A stretch of 64,000 bases of DNA from JAIQGF01 sp051006995 (GCA_051006995.1 JBPCSQ010000027.1:15333-79332); one strand, 5' to 3'; positions 33,327-41,860 are shown, numbered from the stretch's first letter. Notes: generated by a model not told the origin, from the letters alone. Numbers and translations are program-made.

Positions 33327-34583
33327 ATGCGCCGCCGCGACTTTCTTGCCTCCGCCACGCTTGCCTCGTTCGCCGTTTCCCTGGATGCGCAGACCGTTAC
33401 CCATCGCGATGGCCGTGCTGCCGAAGCCAAGCAGCAAGCCATCGGTGGTCCCCCGGCGAAGCCGGTGATGGTCTCCAGCCGCAATGGGTGGAACGGGATA
33501 GAGAAGGGTTACCAGATGCTGCTCGACGGCGCCGACACGCTCGACGCAGTCATTGTCGTCGGCAAAACCCAGGAGGACGATCCCAACGATGATTCCGTCG
33601 GCCTCGGTGGTCTGCCCAATGAAGAAGGCGTGGTGGAGTTGGATTCCTGCTGCATGCATGGTCCTACGCGGCGCGCGGGGGCGGTCGGCGGCGTCCGCCG
33701 GACCAAGAATGCCTCGATGCTGGCGCAGGCTGTCATGCAGCATACCGCCCACGTCATGCTGGTGGGCGAGGGCGCCGATCGTTTTGCCAAGGCGATGGGC
33801 TTCCCCAAAGACGAGTTGCTGACCGAACGCTCGCGCCAGGCATGGCTGCTGTGGAAAGAGAGCCACCGCGACAGTTGGTGGGGGCCCGGCCTGTCCGATC
33901 CGAAGTACAAAGTTCCGCCCGACATCCCGCCCCCACCTGCGCCAGCGGCGATGTGGTGGGAGCAAAAACGCGGCGAACTGAACGCGCTGGCGAATGAGCT
34001 TGGCATTCCGCCGGCGTGGCGCGCGCATTGCGTCGAGCGGGTGCTGTACCCCTCCTACGGCACGATTCACTGCTCGGCGGTAACGCCGAAGAGCGAAATG
34101 TCGGGAATGACCACAACCTGCGGACTGTCCTGGAAAATGCCGGGAAGGTGCGGAGATTCGCCGATTATCGGCGCCGGCAGCTACACCGACCAGGACGTCG
34201 GCTCGGCCGGGGCCACCGGCAGCGGAGAAGAAAACATCCGCGTGGTTGGGGCCCACACCGTCGTGGAAAATATGCGCCACGGCATGTCACCGCGCGATGC
34301 TGGCCTGGACGCGTTGAAGCGCATTGCGAGCAACTATCGTGACCAGCCCACCAAGCTGCGCTATGTGGACATGCAGTACTACATCGTGCGCAAGGATGGG
34401 GCTTACGCCGGGGTCAGCCTGTGGAGCCACACGTCGTCGAAGAAGCGGCGCGAATTCACCGTGCACGACGGCGCCCGGCGGTTGGAGGAAATGCCGTTTC
34501 TTTTCGAAGGCTCGCCGCTGCCGTTTCCGCCGCAGGCACGCGATCCCTTCCAGCGGCCGCAGTATGGGCCGGAAAAGAAGTAA
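33327..34583 (+). CDS. Glycosylasparaginase (N4-(beta-N-acetylglucosaminyl)-L-asparaginase), Tat-exported
   Basis: An Ntn-hydrolase of the asparaginase-2 family that cleaves the sugar-asparagine linkage of glycopeptides. The 418-residue precursor has a twin-arginine signal (RRRDFLASATLASFAVSL). Its autoproteolytic nucleophile is likely Thr246 in SYGTIH, where relatives have HDTIG, followed by the conserved WKMPGRCGDSPIIGAGSY substrate loop and GATGSGEE. The ATG at 33327 was chosen because a GGAG site sits seven bases upstream and the Tat motif follows; an ATG at 33306 is possible. Expected in the periplasm, possibly for scavenging. Confidence 0.88.
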   Translation: MRRRDFLASATLASFAVSLDAQTVTHRDGRAAEAKQQAIGGPPAKPVMVSSRNGWNGIEKGYQMLLDGADTLDAVIVVGKTQEDDPNDDSVGLGGLPNEEGVVELDSCCMHGPTRRAGAVGGVRRTKNASMLAQAVMQHTAHVMLVGEGADRFAKAMGFPKDELLTERSRQAWLLWKESHRDSWWGPGLSDPKYKVPPDIPPPPAPAAMWWEQKRGELNALANELGIPPAWRAHCVERVLYPSYGTIHCSAVTPKSEMSGMTTTCGLSWKMPGRCGDSPIIGAGSYTDQDVGSAGATGSGEENIRVVGAHTVVENMRHGMSPRDAGLDALKRIASNYRDQPTKLRYVDMQYYIVRKDGAYAGVSLWSHTSSKKRREFTVHDGARRLEEMPFLFEGSPLPFPPQARDPFQRPQYGPEKK

Positions 34584-34585
34584 CC

Positions 34586-34679
34586 AGCCCCGAGCCTCGA
34601 GCCGCGAGTCTCGACTTTTGGCCCGATTGCTACGTCATTGCTGTTTACTCGGGGCTCGGGGCTCGCGGCTGGGAACTAG
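34586..34679 (+). repeat. Inverted pair of heptamer arrays (GAGCCCC class) before ada
   Basis: Four units (AGCCCCG, AGCCTCG, AGCCGCG, AGTCTCG; 34586-34613) start three bases after the asparaginase stop. Their reverse-complement class (ACTCGGG, GCTCGGG, GCTCGCG, GCTGGGA; 34647-34679) lies before ada. The pair could form a long stem in the intergenic transcript. Confidence 0.85.
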
Positions 34680-34734
34680 TTTGACCGCAAGCTTCGGATA
34701 GCGGGCGCGCTCGCGGCCGCGTTAATCTCGTGGC

Positions 34735-35811
34735 ATGATGATGGTCACGATGTCCCGCGATCTCGGCCCAACCCAGTTCTGGCAGGCGGTACTGCACCGC
34801 GACCGCCGCTTCCAGCACCTGTTCGTATACGGCGTCCGCTCCACCGGCGTTTACTGCCGGCCGACTTGCCCGTCGCGCCGCCCTCGCCAGGACCAGGTCA
34901 GCTTTTTCGCCGGACCCGAAGCCGCGGAGAACGCCGGCTTCCGCGCTTGCCGCCGCTGCCGCCCGCGCGACACCTCGCTGCATGATCCGCAAGCGGAGTT
35001 GGTGCAGCGCGTCTGCCGCTACATAGATTCACATCTGGAAGAGTCGCTGAATCTCGCCGTGCTCGGACGAGAAGCCGGACTGAGCGCGTTCCATCTGCAG
35101 CGGACGTTCAAACGCGTGTTGGGCGTTTCGCCGTTGCAGTACGCGCGCGTGCGCAAGCTGCTGGCATTGAAGTCGCGCCTGAAGCGCGGAGACGATGTGA
35201 CCTCCGCCTTGTACGCCTCCGGCTACGGCTCCAGCAGCCGGTTGTACGAGCACGCGTCAGGACAACTGGGCATGACGCCGGGCGCGTACCGCAGCGGCGG
35301 CGCCGGCGCCGCCATCCGCTACGCGGTGACGCAGTGCGCGCTGGGAAGAATCCTGGTCGCGGCTACCGAGCGCGGAGTGTGCGCCGTTCGCTTTGGCGAC
35401 TCGACGCAACAACTGGCCGCCGAGCTTGGCCGCGAATTTCCCTTCGCCGAAGTGCGCGAGGATGCCGCCCAAATATCCGAACTGGTGCGCCGGGTGGTGG
35501 AGGTGGTTGACGGAGCTGAACTTCATCCCGACATTCCGCTCGACATCCACGGCACCGCCTTTCAGGCCAAAGTGTGGGAGGCGCTGCGCCGCATTCCGCG
35601 CGGCGAAACCCGCAGCTATGCCCAGATCGCGAACGAGCTCAAGCAGCCGCGCGCCGTGCGCGCGGTGGCGCACGCCATCGGCGCCAATCCCGTGGCCGTG
35701 CTCGTGCCGTGCCACCGCGTGGTGCGCAGCGACGGCAGCATGGGCGGGTACCGGTGGGGAATGGAGCGCAAGGAAAGACTACTGCGGTCGGAGAAGCAGG
35801 CGGGTAGCTGA
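34735..35811 (+). CDS. ada: Ada: bifunctional transcriptional activator and O6-alkylguanine-DNA alkyltransferase
   Basis: The 358-residue protein combines the Ada metal-binding domain (TGVYCRPTCPSR with Cys41 and Cys45, and CRRC with Cys72 and Cys75), an AraC-type helix-turn-helix region (about 86-185), and the C-terminal methyltransferase with the active cysteine in PCHRVV (about Cys326). It repairs methylphosphotriesters and O6-methylguanine in DNA and, when methylated at the N-terminal cysteine, activates its own regulon. This is the full-length arrangement. No alkB or alkA is adjacent. It is convergent with glpX, separated by repeats and a terminator. Confidence 0.95.
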   Translation: MMMVTMSRDLGPTQFWQAVLHRDRRFQHLFVYGVRSTGVYCRPTCPSRRPRQDQVSFFAGPEAAENAGFRACRRCRPRDTSLHDPQAELVQRVCRYIDSHLEESLNLAVLGREAGLSAFHLQRTFKRVLGVSPLQYARVRKLLALKSRLKRGDDVTSALYASGYGSSSRLYEHASGQLGMTPGAYRSGGAGAAIRYAVTQCALGRILVAATERGVCAVRFGDSTQQLAAELGREFPFAEVREDAAQISELVRRVVEVVDGAELHPDIPLDIHGTAFQAKVWEALRRIPRGETRSYAQIANELKQPRAVRAVAHAIGANPVAVLVPCHRVVRSDGSMGGYRWGMERKERLLRSEKQAGS

Positions 35812-35838
35812 TCTTAAGAACCGGAGAGTTCCTTAAAT

Positions 35839-35924
35839 GGAGTCATCCCGAGCGGAGCGAGGGACCTGCTTCTGACGTCCGGAGCCATTCACAACAGGTT
35901 CCTCGCTGCGCTCGGAATGACTCC
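35839..35924. repeat. 30-bp inverted repeat (GAGTCATCCCGAGCGGAGCG family)
   Basis: Left arm 35839-35868 and right arm 35895-35924 are reverse complements with three mismatches, with a 26-bp spacer. It lies between the 3' ends of convergent ada and glpX. The core ATCCCGAGCG-AGCGAGGGACC type is widespread in environmental genomes, which is recalled from general knowledge. Confidence 0.8.
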
Positions 35925-35940
35925 AGCTTGATTTCGCCAG

Positions 35941-35978
35941 AAAAGACGGCGCCGCCCTTGCGACGCCGCTTTTCTTCC
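35941..35978. terminator. Bidirectional hairpin between ada and glpX
   Basis: AAAAG-A-CGGCG pairs with CGCCGCTTTT (one bulged A), loop of about twelve bases, then TTCTTCCTT. A-run and T-run on either side fit a terminator usable in both directions. Confidence 0.65.
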
Positions 35979-36018
35979 TTGAGCCTTGCGCCTTGCGCCT
36001 TGAACCTTGCGCCTTGCG
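35977..36018 (-). repeat. Heptamer 3'-type array after glpX, six units
   Basis: Six near-identical units (CCTTGAG, CCTTGCG, CCTTGCG, CCTTGAA, CCTTGCG, CCTTGCG on the plus strand) end one base before the glpX stop at 36020. This is the cleanest array of the CCTTGCG class. Confidence 0.88.
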
Positions 36019-36019
36019 T

Positions 36020-37063
36020 CTACGCGAACCGTATCTTGACGTCTTTCTTTTCCTTGTCCACGTGGATGCTGTCAACGAAGCGGATCTTGCCAGTGTCCCT
36101 GGTCATGATGAGCGACGAAGTGCGCGCGCCCTCGCCGAAGAAGCGCACGCCGCGCATCAGCCCGCCGTCGGTTACGCCGGTGGCGGCAAAAATGATCTGC
36201 TTGCCCGGCGCCAGTTCCTCCGCCGTATACACCTTGTTCTTGTCCTTGATGCCCATCCTGGCGATGCGCTCTTCCAATTCCGGCTTGTCGATGATCAACC
36301 GGCCCAGCATGTAGCCGTTCATGCAGCGCATGGCAGCGGCGGTCAGCACGCCTTCCGGAGCGCCGCCCGAGCCCATGACCGCGTGGACGCCGGTGCCGAT
36401 CACGGCGGCTGAGATGCCTGCCGAAAGGTCACCATCGGAAATCAGCTTAATGCGCGCCCCGGCTTTGCGAATGTCGTTAATCAGCGTCTCGTGACGCGTC
36501 CGCTCGAGCACGATTACCACCAGGTCTTCCACGTCGCGATCCAGGCGCTTGGCAATGTTCTTCAGGTTGTCGGCGACGGGGGCATCGAGGTCCACGGCGC
36601 CGTGGCAGGACGGCCCGACAACGATCTTGTCCATGTAACAGTCGGGGGCATTCAGCAGGCCGCCGCGCTCGGAGGCCGCGAGCACGGTGATCGATCCCGG
36701 TGACCCGGTAGCGCAAAGGTTGGTGCCTTCCAGCGGATCCACCGCGATATCAATCTCGGGGACGGCGGTGCCGTCGGGGAACTCGGCGCCGACGCGCTCG
36801 CCGATGTAGAGCATGGGCGCTTCGTCGCGCTCGCCCTCGCCGATCACGATGGTGCCCTTCATGGGCACGGTATCCATGGTGGCGCGCATCGCTTCGGTAG
36901 CGACGTGGTCGGAATACTTGCGCTCGCCCTGGCCCATGGTGCGCGCCGAAGCGATGGCCGCGTTCTCCACCACGCGCAGGAACTCCAGCGCCAGATCGCT
37001 CTCGATGTTGACGCCAAATTTTTTGGCCTTGGTCACTGCTTCCGGACGTACCTGTGTACTCAT
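36020..37063 (-). CDS. glpX: Fructose-1,6-bisphosphatase class II
   Basis: GlpX hydrolyses fructose-1,6-bisphosphate for gluconeogenesis; some homologues also act on sedoheptulose-1,7-bisphosphate. The 347-residue protein has the metal-binding DPLEGTNLCA loop, the IVIGEGERDEAPMLYIGE segment and GSGGAPEGVLTAAAM. The ATG at 37063 follows GAGGAGGC, a strong site, whereas the longer frame lacks one. Converges with ada and lies 77 bp after the acyl-CoA dehydrogenase stop region on the same strand, so it may share a transcript. Confidence 0.95.
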   Translation of the reverse strand: MSTQVRPEAVTKAKKFGVNIESDLALEFLRVVENAAIASARTMGQGERKYSDHVATEAMRATMDTVPMKGTIVIGEGERDEAPMLYIGERVGAEFPDGTAVPEIDIAVDPLEGTNLCATGSPGSITVLAASERGGLLNAPDCYMDKIVVGPSCHGAVDLDAPVADNLKNIAKRLDRDVEDLVVIVLERTRHETLINDIRKAGARIKLISDGDLSAGISAAVIGTGVHAVMGSGGAPEGVLTAAAMRCMNGYMLGRLIIDKPELEERIARMGIKDKNKVYTAEELAPGKQIIFAATGVTDGGLMRGVRFFGEGARTSSLIMTRDTGKIRFVDSIHVDKEKKDVKIRFA

Positions 37064-37139
37064 GAATGCCTCCTCGGGCGAAAGACAGGGAAGGTATGAT
37101 GCTCTCCGCCGCGGAAGGGCGTCAAGCGTTGGTCTAACG

Positions 37140-38318
37140 TCAGAACGCGTCAATTCCCGTGATGCTGTTCCCGATGATCAACGTATGCACGTCATGCGTG
37201 CCTTCGTAAGTCTTCACCGACTCCAGGTTGGCCATGTGGCGGAACACAGGGTACTCGTCAGCGATGCCGTTGGCGCCCAGGATGTCGCGCGCCATGCGAG
37301 CGCACTCCAGCGCCATCCAGACGTTGTTTCGTTTGGCCATCGAGATGTGCTGCGGTCGTGCCTTGTTCTGGTCTTTCAACCGGCCGACCTGTAGCGCGAG
37401 CAACTGCGCCTTGGTGATCTCGCTGATCATCCACACCAGTTTTTCCTGCACCAGTTGGTGCGAGGCGATAGGCTGCTCACGGAATTGCTTGCGGAAGCCG
37501 GCATATTGCAATGCCGTGTCGTAGCACGCCATGGCGGCGCCGATCGCGCCCCAGGCAATGCCGTAGCGCGCCTGGTTCAGGCACATCAGCGCCGATTTGA
37601 GCCCGTCCGATTTCGGCAGCAGGTTGCCGGCAGGAATCTTTACGTCTTGCAGCGAAAGGCTCGAGGTCACGCTGGCGCGCAGCGACCACTTGCCGTGCAC
37701 GTCGGCGGCGCGGAAGCCGGGACGGTCGGTCTCGACCAGGAAACCGCGAACCTTGCCGCCCTCTTCTTCGTTCTTGGCCCAGATGACCGCGACATTCGCA
37801 ATCGAGCCCGAGGTGATCCACATCTTTTCGCCATTCAGTACGTAGCCGTCCCCGTCCTGGCGCGCGCGGGTGCGCATCGCCGCCGGATTCGAGCCCGCGT
37901 CCGGTTCGGTCAGCCCGAAGCAGCCGAGTTTCTCGCCCTTTTGCATCGCGGGCAGCCACTGGTTCTTCTGCTCGTCGCTGCCGAAGGTGTAGATGGGATA
38001 CATCACCAAGGCCGATTGCACGCTGACGAAGCTGCGCACGCCGCTGTCGCCTCGCTCCAGTTCCTGCATCACCAGTCCGTATTCGACATTCGACATTTCG
38101 GCGCAGCCGTAGCCCTTCAGGTTGGCGCCGAAAAAGCCGAGCCCAGCCATGGGCTGCACCAGTTCGCGCGGAAACCGGCCGTCACGGGTGCATGGCTCGA
38201 TGATGGGAATCAGGTTCTCTTCGATGAACTTGCGCGTGTTATCGCGGACCAGGATTTCGTCCTGCGAGAGCAAGGAATCGAAGTCGAGGAAATCTACGTG
38301 GCGAAATTTTAAAGACAT
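37140..38318 (-). CDS. Acyl-CoA dehydrogenase, glutaryl-CoA dehydrogenase-like
   Basis: A 392-residue flavoprotein with the acyl-CoA dehydrogenase signatures CFGLTEPDAGSNPAAMRT and the C-terminal helix. The catalytic glutamate sits in VKTYEGTHDVHTLIIG, the arrangement of glutaryl-CoA dehydrogenase and relatives rather than medium-chain enzymes. It oxidises an acyl-CoA with electrons passed to ETF. The Leu/Lys/Trp degradation role is inferred. It lies between glpX and a cupin gene on the minus strand; its upstream gap is built of inverted heptamer arrays. Confidence 0.9.
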   Translation of the reverse strand: MSLKFRHVDFLDFDSLLSQDEILVRDNTRKFIEENLIPIIEPCTRDGRFPRELVQPMAGLGFFGANLKGYGCAEMSNVEYGLVMQELERGDSGVRSFVSVQSALVMYPIYTFGSDEQKNQWLPAMQKGEKLGCFGLTEPDAGSNPAAMRTRARQDGDGYVLNGEKMWITSGSIANVAVIWAKNEEEGGKVRGFLVETDRPGFRAADVHGKWSLRASVTSSLSLQDVKIPAGNLLPKSDGLKSALMCLNQARYGIAWGAIGAAMACYDTALQYAGFRKQFREQPIASHQLVQEKLVWMISEITKAQLLALQVGRLKDQNKARPQHISMAKRNNVWMALECARMARDILGANGIADEYPVFRHMANLESVKTYEGTHDVHTLIIGNSITGIDAF

Positions 38319-38319
38319 A

Positions 38320-38400
38320 GTTCTTAGCCATTAGCTCTCAGCCTTTAGCGCCGGAGGCGCGGCCCGAGCTAAAGGCTAAAAGCTAACAGCTAAGAGCTCG
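38320..38400 (-). repeat. Inverted pair of heptamer arrays around a GC-rich hairpin
   Basis: In the sense of the minus-strand genes: cupin stop, 3'-type array (38366-38400), a GCCGCGCCTCCGGCGC core (38349-38364), 5'-type array (38320-38347), then the acyl-CoA dehydrogenase start. The arms pair over about 28 bases with mismatches. The core is shared with 8711 and 59983. Confidence 0.85.
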
Positions 38401-38409
38401 TTCAGCAAT

Positions 38410-38784
38410 TCAGGCGGGTTGACGACCGGACACCTTGCGCAGATACGCATCGCTCTTCGAGAGCCAGTCCTGTCGCGGCGGATAAAAGACGTCCAGGTCC
38501 ACGGTGTCCTCCATGGCCTCCGCCTTGTGCGGCATGTGCGGCGGAATGCAGAGCACCTCGCCGGCGTGGACATCGATGATTTTGCCGTCGGTCCAGAAGC
38601 GCAGCACGCCCTCCAGGATGTAGGTAGCCTGCTCGTTCTCGTGGCTGTGCTCCGGCACCACGCAGCCCTTCTTCAGCAGCACGCGTGCAAGCATCAGGTT
38701 CTCGCCGGTGACCATCTGCCGGTCCAGTTGCGGGTTGAGGTGCTCGAGTTCGACGTCGCGCCACTTTGTGTATTTCAGAGGCAT
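38410..38784 (-). CDS. Small cupin-domain protein
   Basis: A 124-residue single-domain cupin with the metal ligands His46, His48 and Glu52 (PEHSHENEQ) in motif 1 and a motif 2 ending PPHMPHKAEAMED. Such small cupins bind Fe, Mn or Ni and range from isomerases to dioxygenases or sensors; no substrate can be given. It is divergent from the zinc-ribbon gene at 38958, with inverted octamer arrays in between, and precedes the acyl-CoA dehydrogenase. Confidence 0.88.
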   Translation of the reverse strand: MPLKYTKWRDVELEHLNPQLDRQMVTGENLMLARVLLKKGCVVPEHSHENEQATYILEGVLRFWTDGKIIDVHAGEVLCIPPHMPHKAEAMEDTVDLDVFYPPRQDWLSKSDAYLRKVSGRQPA

Positions 38785-38798
38785 GGATCACCTTGAAA

Positions 38799-38885
38799 AG
38801 TACCTGAGTACCTCAGGTTCGGCATCCTCGACGACGATGCAGGCTACCGGGCCACTCAGGTACTGAGGTACTTAGGTACTGAATA
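38799..38885. repeat. Inverted pair of octamer arrays in a divergent promoter region
   Basis: AGTACCTG-AGTACCTC (38799-38818) precedes the cupin gene on the minus strand. ACTCAGGT-ACTGAGGT-ACTTAGGT-ACTGAATA (38854-38885) precedes the zinc-ribbon gene on the plus strand. In the sense of each gene both read as the same 5'-type array, period 8. Confidence 0.82.
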
Positions 38886-38957
38886 CCGTAGTGTAAAATC
38901 AAAGTAGACCTACAACGCGCAATTATCCAGTATTCCCGCGCATTTGGAGAACGTTAA

Positions 38958-39137
38958 ATGGCAAAGATCGCGAAGACTGCGGACCGCAAGAAGGTCATGG
39001 ACACCACCAAGAGCACGGATTGCCCCAAGTGCGGCAAGCCGACGCGCATCGTCAAGCGCATGAAGGACCGCGACCGCGGCGTTCCCGGCGGGATCTACAT
39101 CTCGTGCTCGGCCTGCGAATTCTTTGAGAAGCTCTAA
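38958..39137 (+). CDS. 59-residue zinc-ribbon protein
   Basis: A short frame with ATG at 38958 encodes 59 residues with two CxxC knuckles (Cys22 and Cys25 in DCPKCGKP; Cys50 and Cys53 in SCSACEF) separated by a basic stretch. This is a compact rubredoxin-like or zinc-ribbon fold. Codon use is like its neighbours, and GGAGAACGTTAA precedes the start. Likely a small nucleic-acid- or ribosome-associated protein; that is inferred from its positive charge and zinc ribbon only. Confidence 0.75.
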   Translation: MAKIAKTADRKKVMDTTKSTDCPKCGKPTRIVKRMKDRDRGVPGGIYISCSACEFFEKL

Positions 39138-39283
39138 GAAGGCACAGGCGGCAGAGCAGAAGGTTTTCCTTGAGCCTTGCGCCTCTGGCCTTGAGCCGTT
39201 ACCCTGTGATTGCTGTCACATACCGGATGTTCGGCCGGCTGCGACAATGAAAAGTTAAGAGCTGAAGGCTGACAGCTAAGAGC
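39138..39283 (+). repeat. Heptamer arrays between zinc-ribbon gene and nuoB
   Basis: A 3'-type array of GGCAGAAG-like units follows the zinc-ribbon stop (about 39138-39165). A CCTTGAG/CCTTGCG array lies at 39168-39195, and an AGCTRA array (GAGCTGA, AGGCTGA, CAGCTAA) at 39252-39283 immediately before the nuoB start. Confidence 0.75.
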
Positions 39284-39288
39284 CCTCC

Positions 39289-39847
<559 letters not shown>

Positions 39848-39849
<2 letters not shown>

Positions 39850-39879
39850 CTTTTAGCTGTTAGCTCTTAGCTTTTAGCC
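39848..39879 (+). repeat. Heptamer 3'-type array beginning in the nuoB stop codon
   Basis: AGCTTTT, AGCTGTT, AGCTCTT, AGCTTTT start at the AG of the TAG stop. Reverse complement in type to 39252-39283 and to 40016-40045. Confidence 0.85.
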
Positions 39880-39890
39880 AAACGAGTTGT

Positions 39891-39929
39891 TCCGTAGCCT
39901 GATTCCGTAGCCTGATTCCGTAGCCTGAT
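39891..39929 (+). repeat. Three perfect 13-bp tandem repeats
   Basis: TCCGTAGCCTGAT is repeated three times without mismatch. The third copy supplies the 5' arm of the following terminator, so the other two offer alternative arms. Confidence 0.92.
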
Positions 39930-39956
39930 CCTTCATGGTCGGGCTTTGTTTTTTGT
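39922..39956 (+). terminator. Intrinsic terminator of nuoB
   Basis: AGCCTGATC (39922-39930) pairs with GGTCGGGCT (39937-39945) through Watson-Crick and two G-U pairs, loop CTTCAT, followed by TTGTTTTTTG. Confidence 0.85.
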
Positions 39957-40015
39957 AGTCGTTGCGGTTACATTTGACCGTCAGCCAATCCACTCTGCTC
40001 GTAGCTCATCCGCAT

Positions 40016-40045
40016 GAGCTAACAGCTAAGAGCTAAAAGCTAATG
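40016..40045 (+). repeat. Heptamer 5'-type array running into the Rieske start codon
   Basis: GAGCTAA, CAGCTAA, GAGCTAA, AAGCTAA; the last unit ends on the A of the ATG at 40043. With 39848-39879 it forms an inverted pair across the gap. Confidence 0.85.
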
Positions 40046-40351
40046 GCTCAGTGGCAACGCATCGCCGCACGCAAGGATCTCCCCGCCGACGGGGAGGCGA
40101 AGGAATTTCCCCTCGGCGAAAAGGTCGTCTGCGTAGCCAACATTGATGGCGAGTACGCCGCCATGGACAACGTGTGCGTGCATCGTGGCGGGCCGCTCGG
40201 GCAGGGCGTCGTGCTCGACGGCAAAGTTGTCTGCCCCTGGCACGGCTGGATGTATGACCCGAAAACCGGCGTCGCCGACGTCAGCCCCAACGCCAAAGTC
40301 GCCGTCTACCCCATCAAGTTTGACGGTGACGACGTGCTGATTGAGATATGA
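40043..40351 (+). CDS. Rieske [2Fe-2S] ferredoxin-like protein
   Basis: A 102-residue soluble Rieske domain with ligands Cys45 and His47 (CVHRGG) and Cys64 and His67 (CPWHGW), as in the NirD-type small subunit or dioxygenase ferredoxins. No signal peptide. It may supply electrons to the sulfite oxidase neighbours or another partner; this is inferred from proximity only. The gene lies 193 bp after nuoB, with inverted heptamer arrays between. Confidence 0.92.
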   Translation: MAQWQRIAARKDLPADGEAKEFPLGEKVVCVANIDGEYAAMDNVCVHRGGPLGQGVVLDGKVVCPWHGWMYDPKTGVADVSPNAKVAVYPIKFDGDDVLIEI

Positions 40352-40361
40352 AGGAAGGGCA

Positions 40362-40505
40362 CTACTTGTCTGACACCACCTGGGCGGCGGCGGCAGTGAA
40401 AGTGGAAGCCAGATAGAGCGCCAGAATCGTCAGCGAGCATCCGTAGACCGCCATCCAGGTCCACACCCACCCGAAATCCACGCGTTTCCAGAAGGCGCTG
40501 ACCAT
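40362..40505 (-). CDS. Predicted 47-residue single-span membrane protein
   Basis: A short minus-strand frame from ATG at 40505 gives an aromatic amphipathic start (FWKRVDFGWVWTWM) and one hydrophobic span (AVYGCSLTILALYLASTFTAAAA). A GGGAAG site is seven bases upstream. It converges on the Rieske gene. Size and form resemble small accessory membrane proteins, but no family is recognised, so it is offered with modest confidence. Confidence 0.5.
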   Translation of the reverse strand: MVSAFWKRVDFGWVWTWMAVYGCSLTILALYLASTFTAAAAQVVSDK

Positions 40506-40672
40506 GTTCGCTTCCCGCCTGTAGGAACACTCCTCCACCGGCGGAGTTTTGAAGTTGTGTGTAAAGGTTTGTAAGCGAAAGGCGGGCAATCAGTTTTTTC
40601 CCCCTTTCGCAGGGCTTGATTTTCCGGGACGAGTTGCATATAGTGCCCGCCGCTTCACTGTGGGGTGACGCG

Positions 40673-41860
40673 ATGGCCTCTCCTTCCGATAATGGCCTCT
40701 CTCGCCGCGATTTCCTCGGTAATGCATTTCTCGCAGGCACAGCGATGGCGCTGGCGGGCAGCATTGCATGGCCCGATCTCGCCGCTGCGCAAACCCTTGT
40801 TCCCGGGAAAGAAAAGCTCATCATCCGCTCGCTGCGTTTCTACGACCTGGAAACGCCAGCCAGCCTCCTGGATTCCTGGATCACCCCCGTCAATCTGTTC
40901 TTCGTGCGCAACCATATGTCGGAGCCGACCGAGTTCGACGAGGCGGCGTACCGGCTGAAGGTCAGCGGCGAAGTCGAGCATGCGTTGGAGCTTTCGCTCG
41001 CCGACTTGAAGAAGATGGCGCCGGCCACCGTGACCAACACGCTGGAATGTGCGGGCAATGGGCGGGCCTTCTACGAGCCGCATGTCCCCGGCGTGCAATG
41101 GCAGCGCGGCGCTGTTGGCAACGCGCGCTGGAGCGGACCGCGCATGAAAGAGGTGCTGGAAAAAGCGGGAGTGAAAAGCTCCGGCAAGTTCGTCGCCTTT
41201 CTCGGTCTGGACGAACCGCCGGCGAAGGTGCCGAAGTTCGTGCGCGGCGTTCCCCTGGACAAGGCCATGGATGCGGACACGCTGCTCGCCATGCAAATGA
41301 ATGGTGCGCCGCTCACCAAGCATCACGGTTACCCAGTGCGCGCCCTCTCGCCGGGATGGATCGGCGCCGCGTCATGCAAGTGGCTGGCCGAGATCCGCGT
41401 CCTCGACAAGGAATTCGAGGGGAACTTCATGAAGCCCGGCTACCGCATGCCCAACAATCCGGTCACACGCGGAGGTGACATCATGGGCGACACCACGCCC
41501 ATCACCTCCCTCAACGTGAAGTCCATCATCACGCGGCCGGCGGAGGGAACCAGGGGGAAGGCGGGACGCCCGGTGCAGCTTGCCGGAGTCGCCTGGGCGG
41601 GCGTCGCCGACGTGACCAAGGTCGAAGTATCTTCCGACGACGGTCAGAGCTGGCAGCCGGCACAACTGGGGCGCGATCAGGCCAAGTACGCCTGGCGCCA
41701 GTGGACGTACACCTGGAAGCCGGCCAAAGCCGGAGAGTACACGCTGAAGGTGCGCGCCAGCGACAACTCCGGCCGGGTGCAGCCCGACGAGCCCGGTTGG
41801 AACCCCAGCGGCTATCTGTGGAACGGAATCGAGCGGAGGAAATTCAATGTCGAGACTTAA
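40673..41860 (+). CDS. Sulfite oxidase-type molybdopterin oxidoreductase (SorA-like), Tat-exported
   Basis: The 395-residue precursor has a Tat signal (LSRRDFLGNAFLAGTAMALAGS). It then has the sulfite oxidase Moco domain with the Mo-binding cysteine in NTLECAGNGR (Cys126), the GAASCKWLAEIRVL segment and a C-terminal immunoglobulin-like dimerisation domain (RPVQLAGVAWAG to the end). It oxidises sulfite to sulfate in the periplasm or acts on a related sulfur compound. The start at 40673 was chosen because the Tat motif begins there. A cytochrome c gene overlaps its end by 14 bp, giving a SorAB-like pair. Confidence 0.9.
   Translation: MASPSDNGLSRRDFLGNAFLAGTAMALAGSIAWPDLAAAQTLVPGKEKLIIRSLRFYDLETPASLLDSWITPVNLFFVRNHMSEPTEFDEAAYRLKVSGEVEHALELSLADLKKMAPATVTNTLECAGNGRAFYEPHVPGVQWQRGAVGNARWSGPRMKEVLEKAGVKSSGKFVAFLGLDEPPAKVPKFVRGVPLDKAMDADTLLAMQMNGAPLTKHHGYPVRALSPGWIGAASCKWLAEIRVLDKEFEGNFMKPGYRMPNNPVTRGGDIMGDTTPITSLNVKSIITRPAEGTRGKAGRPVQLAGVAWAGVADVTKVEVSSDDGQSWQPAQLGRDQAKYAWRQWTYTWKPAKAGEYTLKVRASDNSGRVQPDEPGWNPSGYLWNGIERRKFNVET

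Noticed and set aside
35839..35924. Insertion-sequence ends (30-bp inverted repeat)
   Set aside because: Only 26 bp lie between the arms and no transposase or target duplication is seen; it is a dispersed palindromic repeat.
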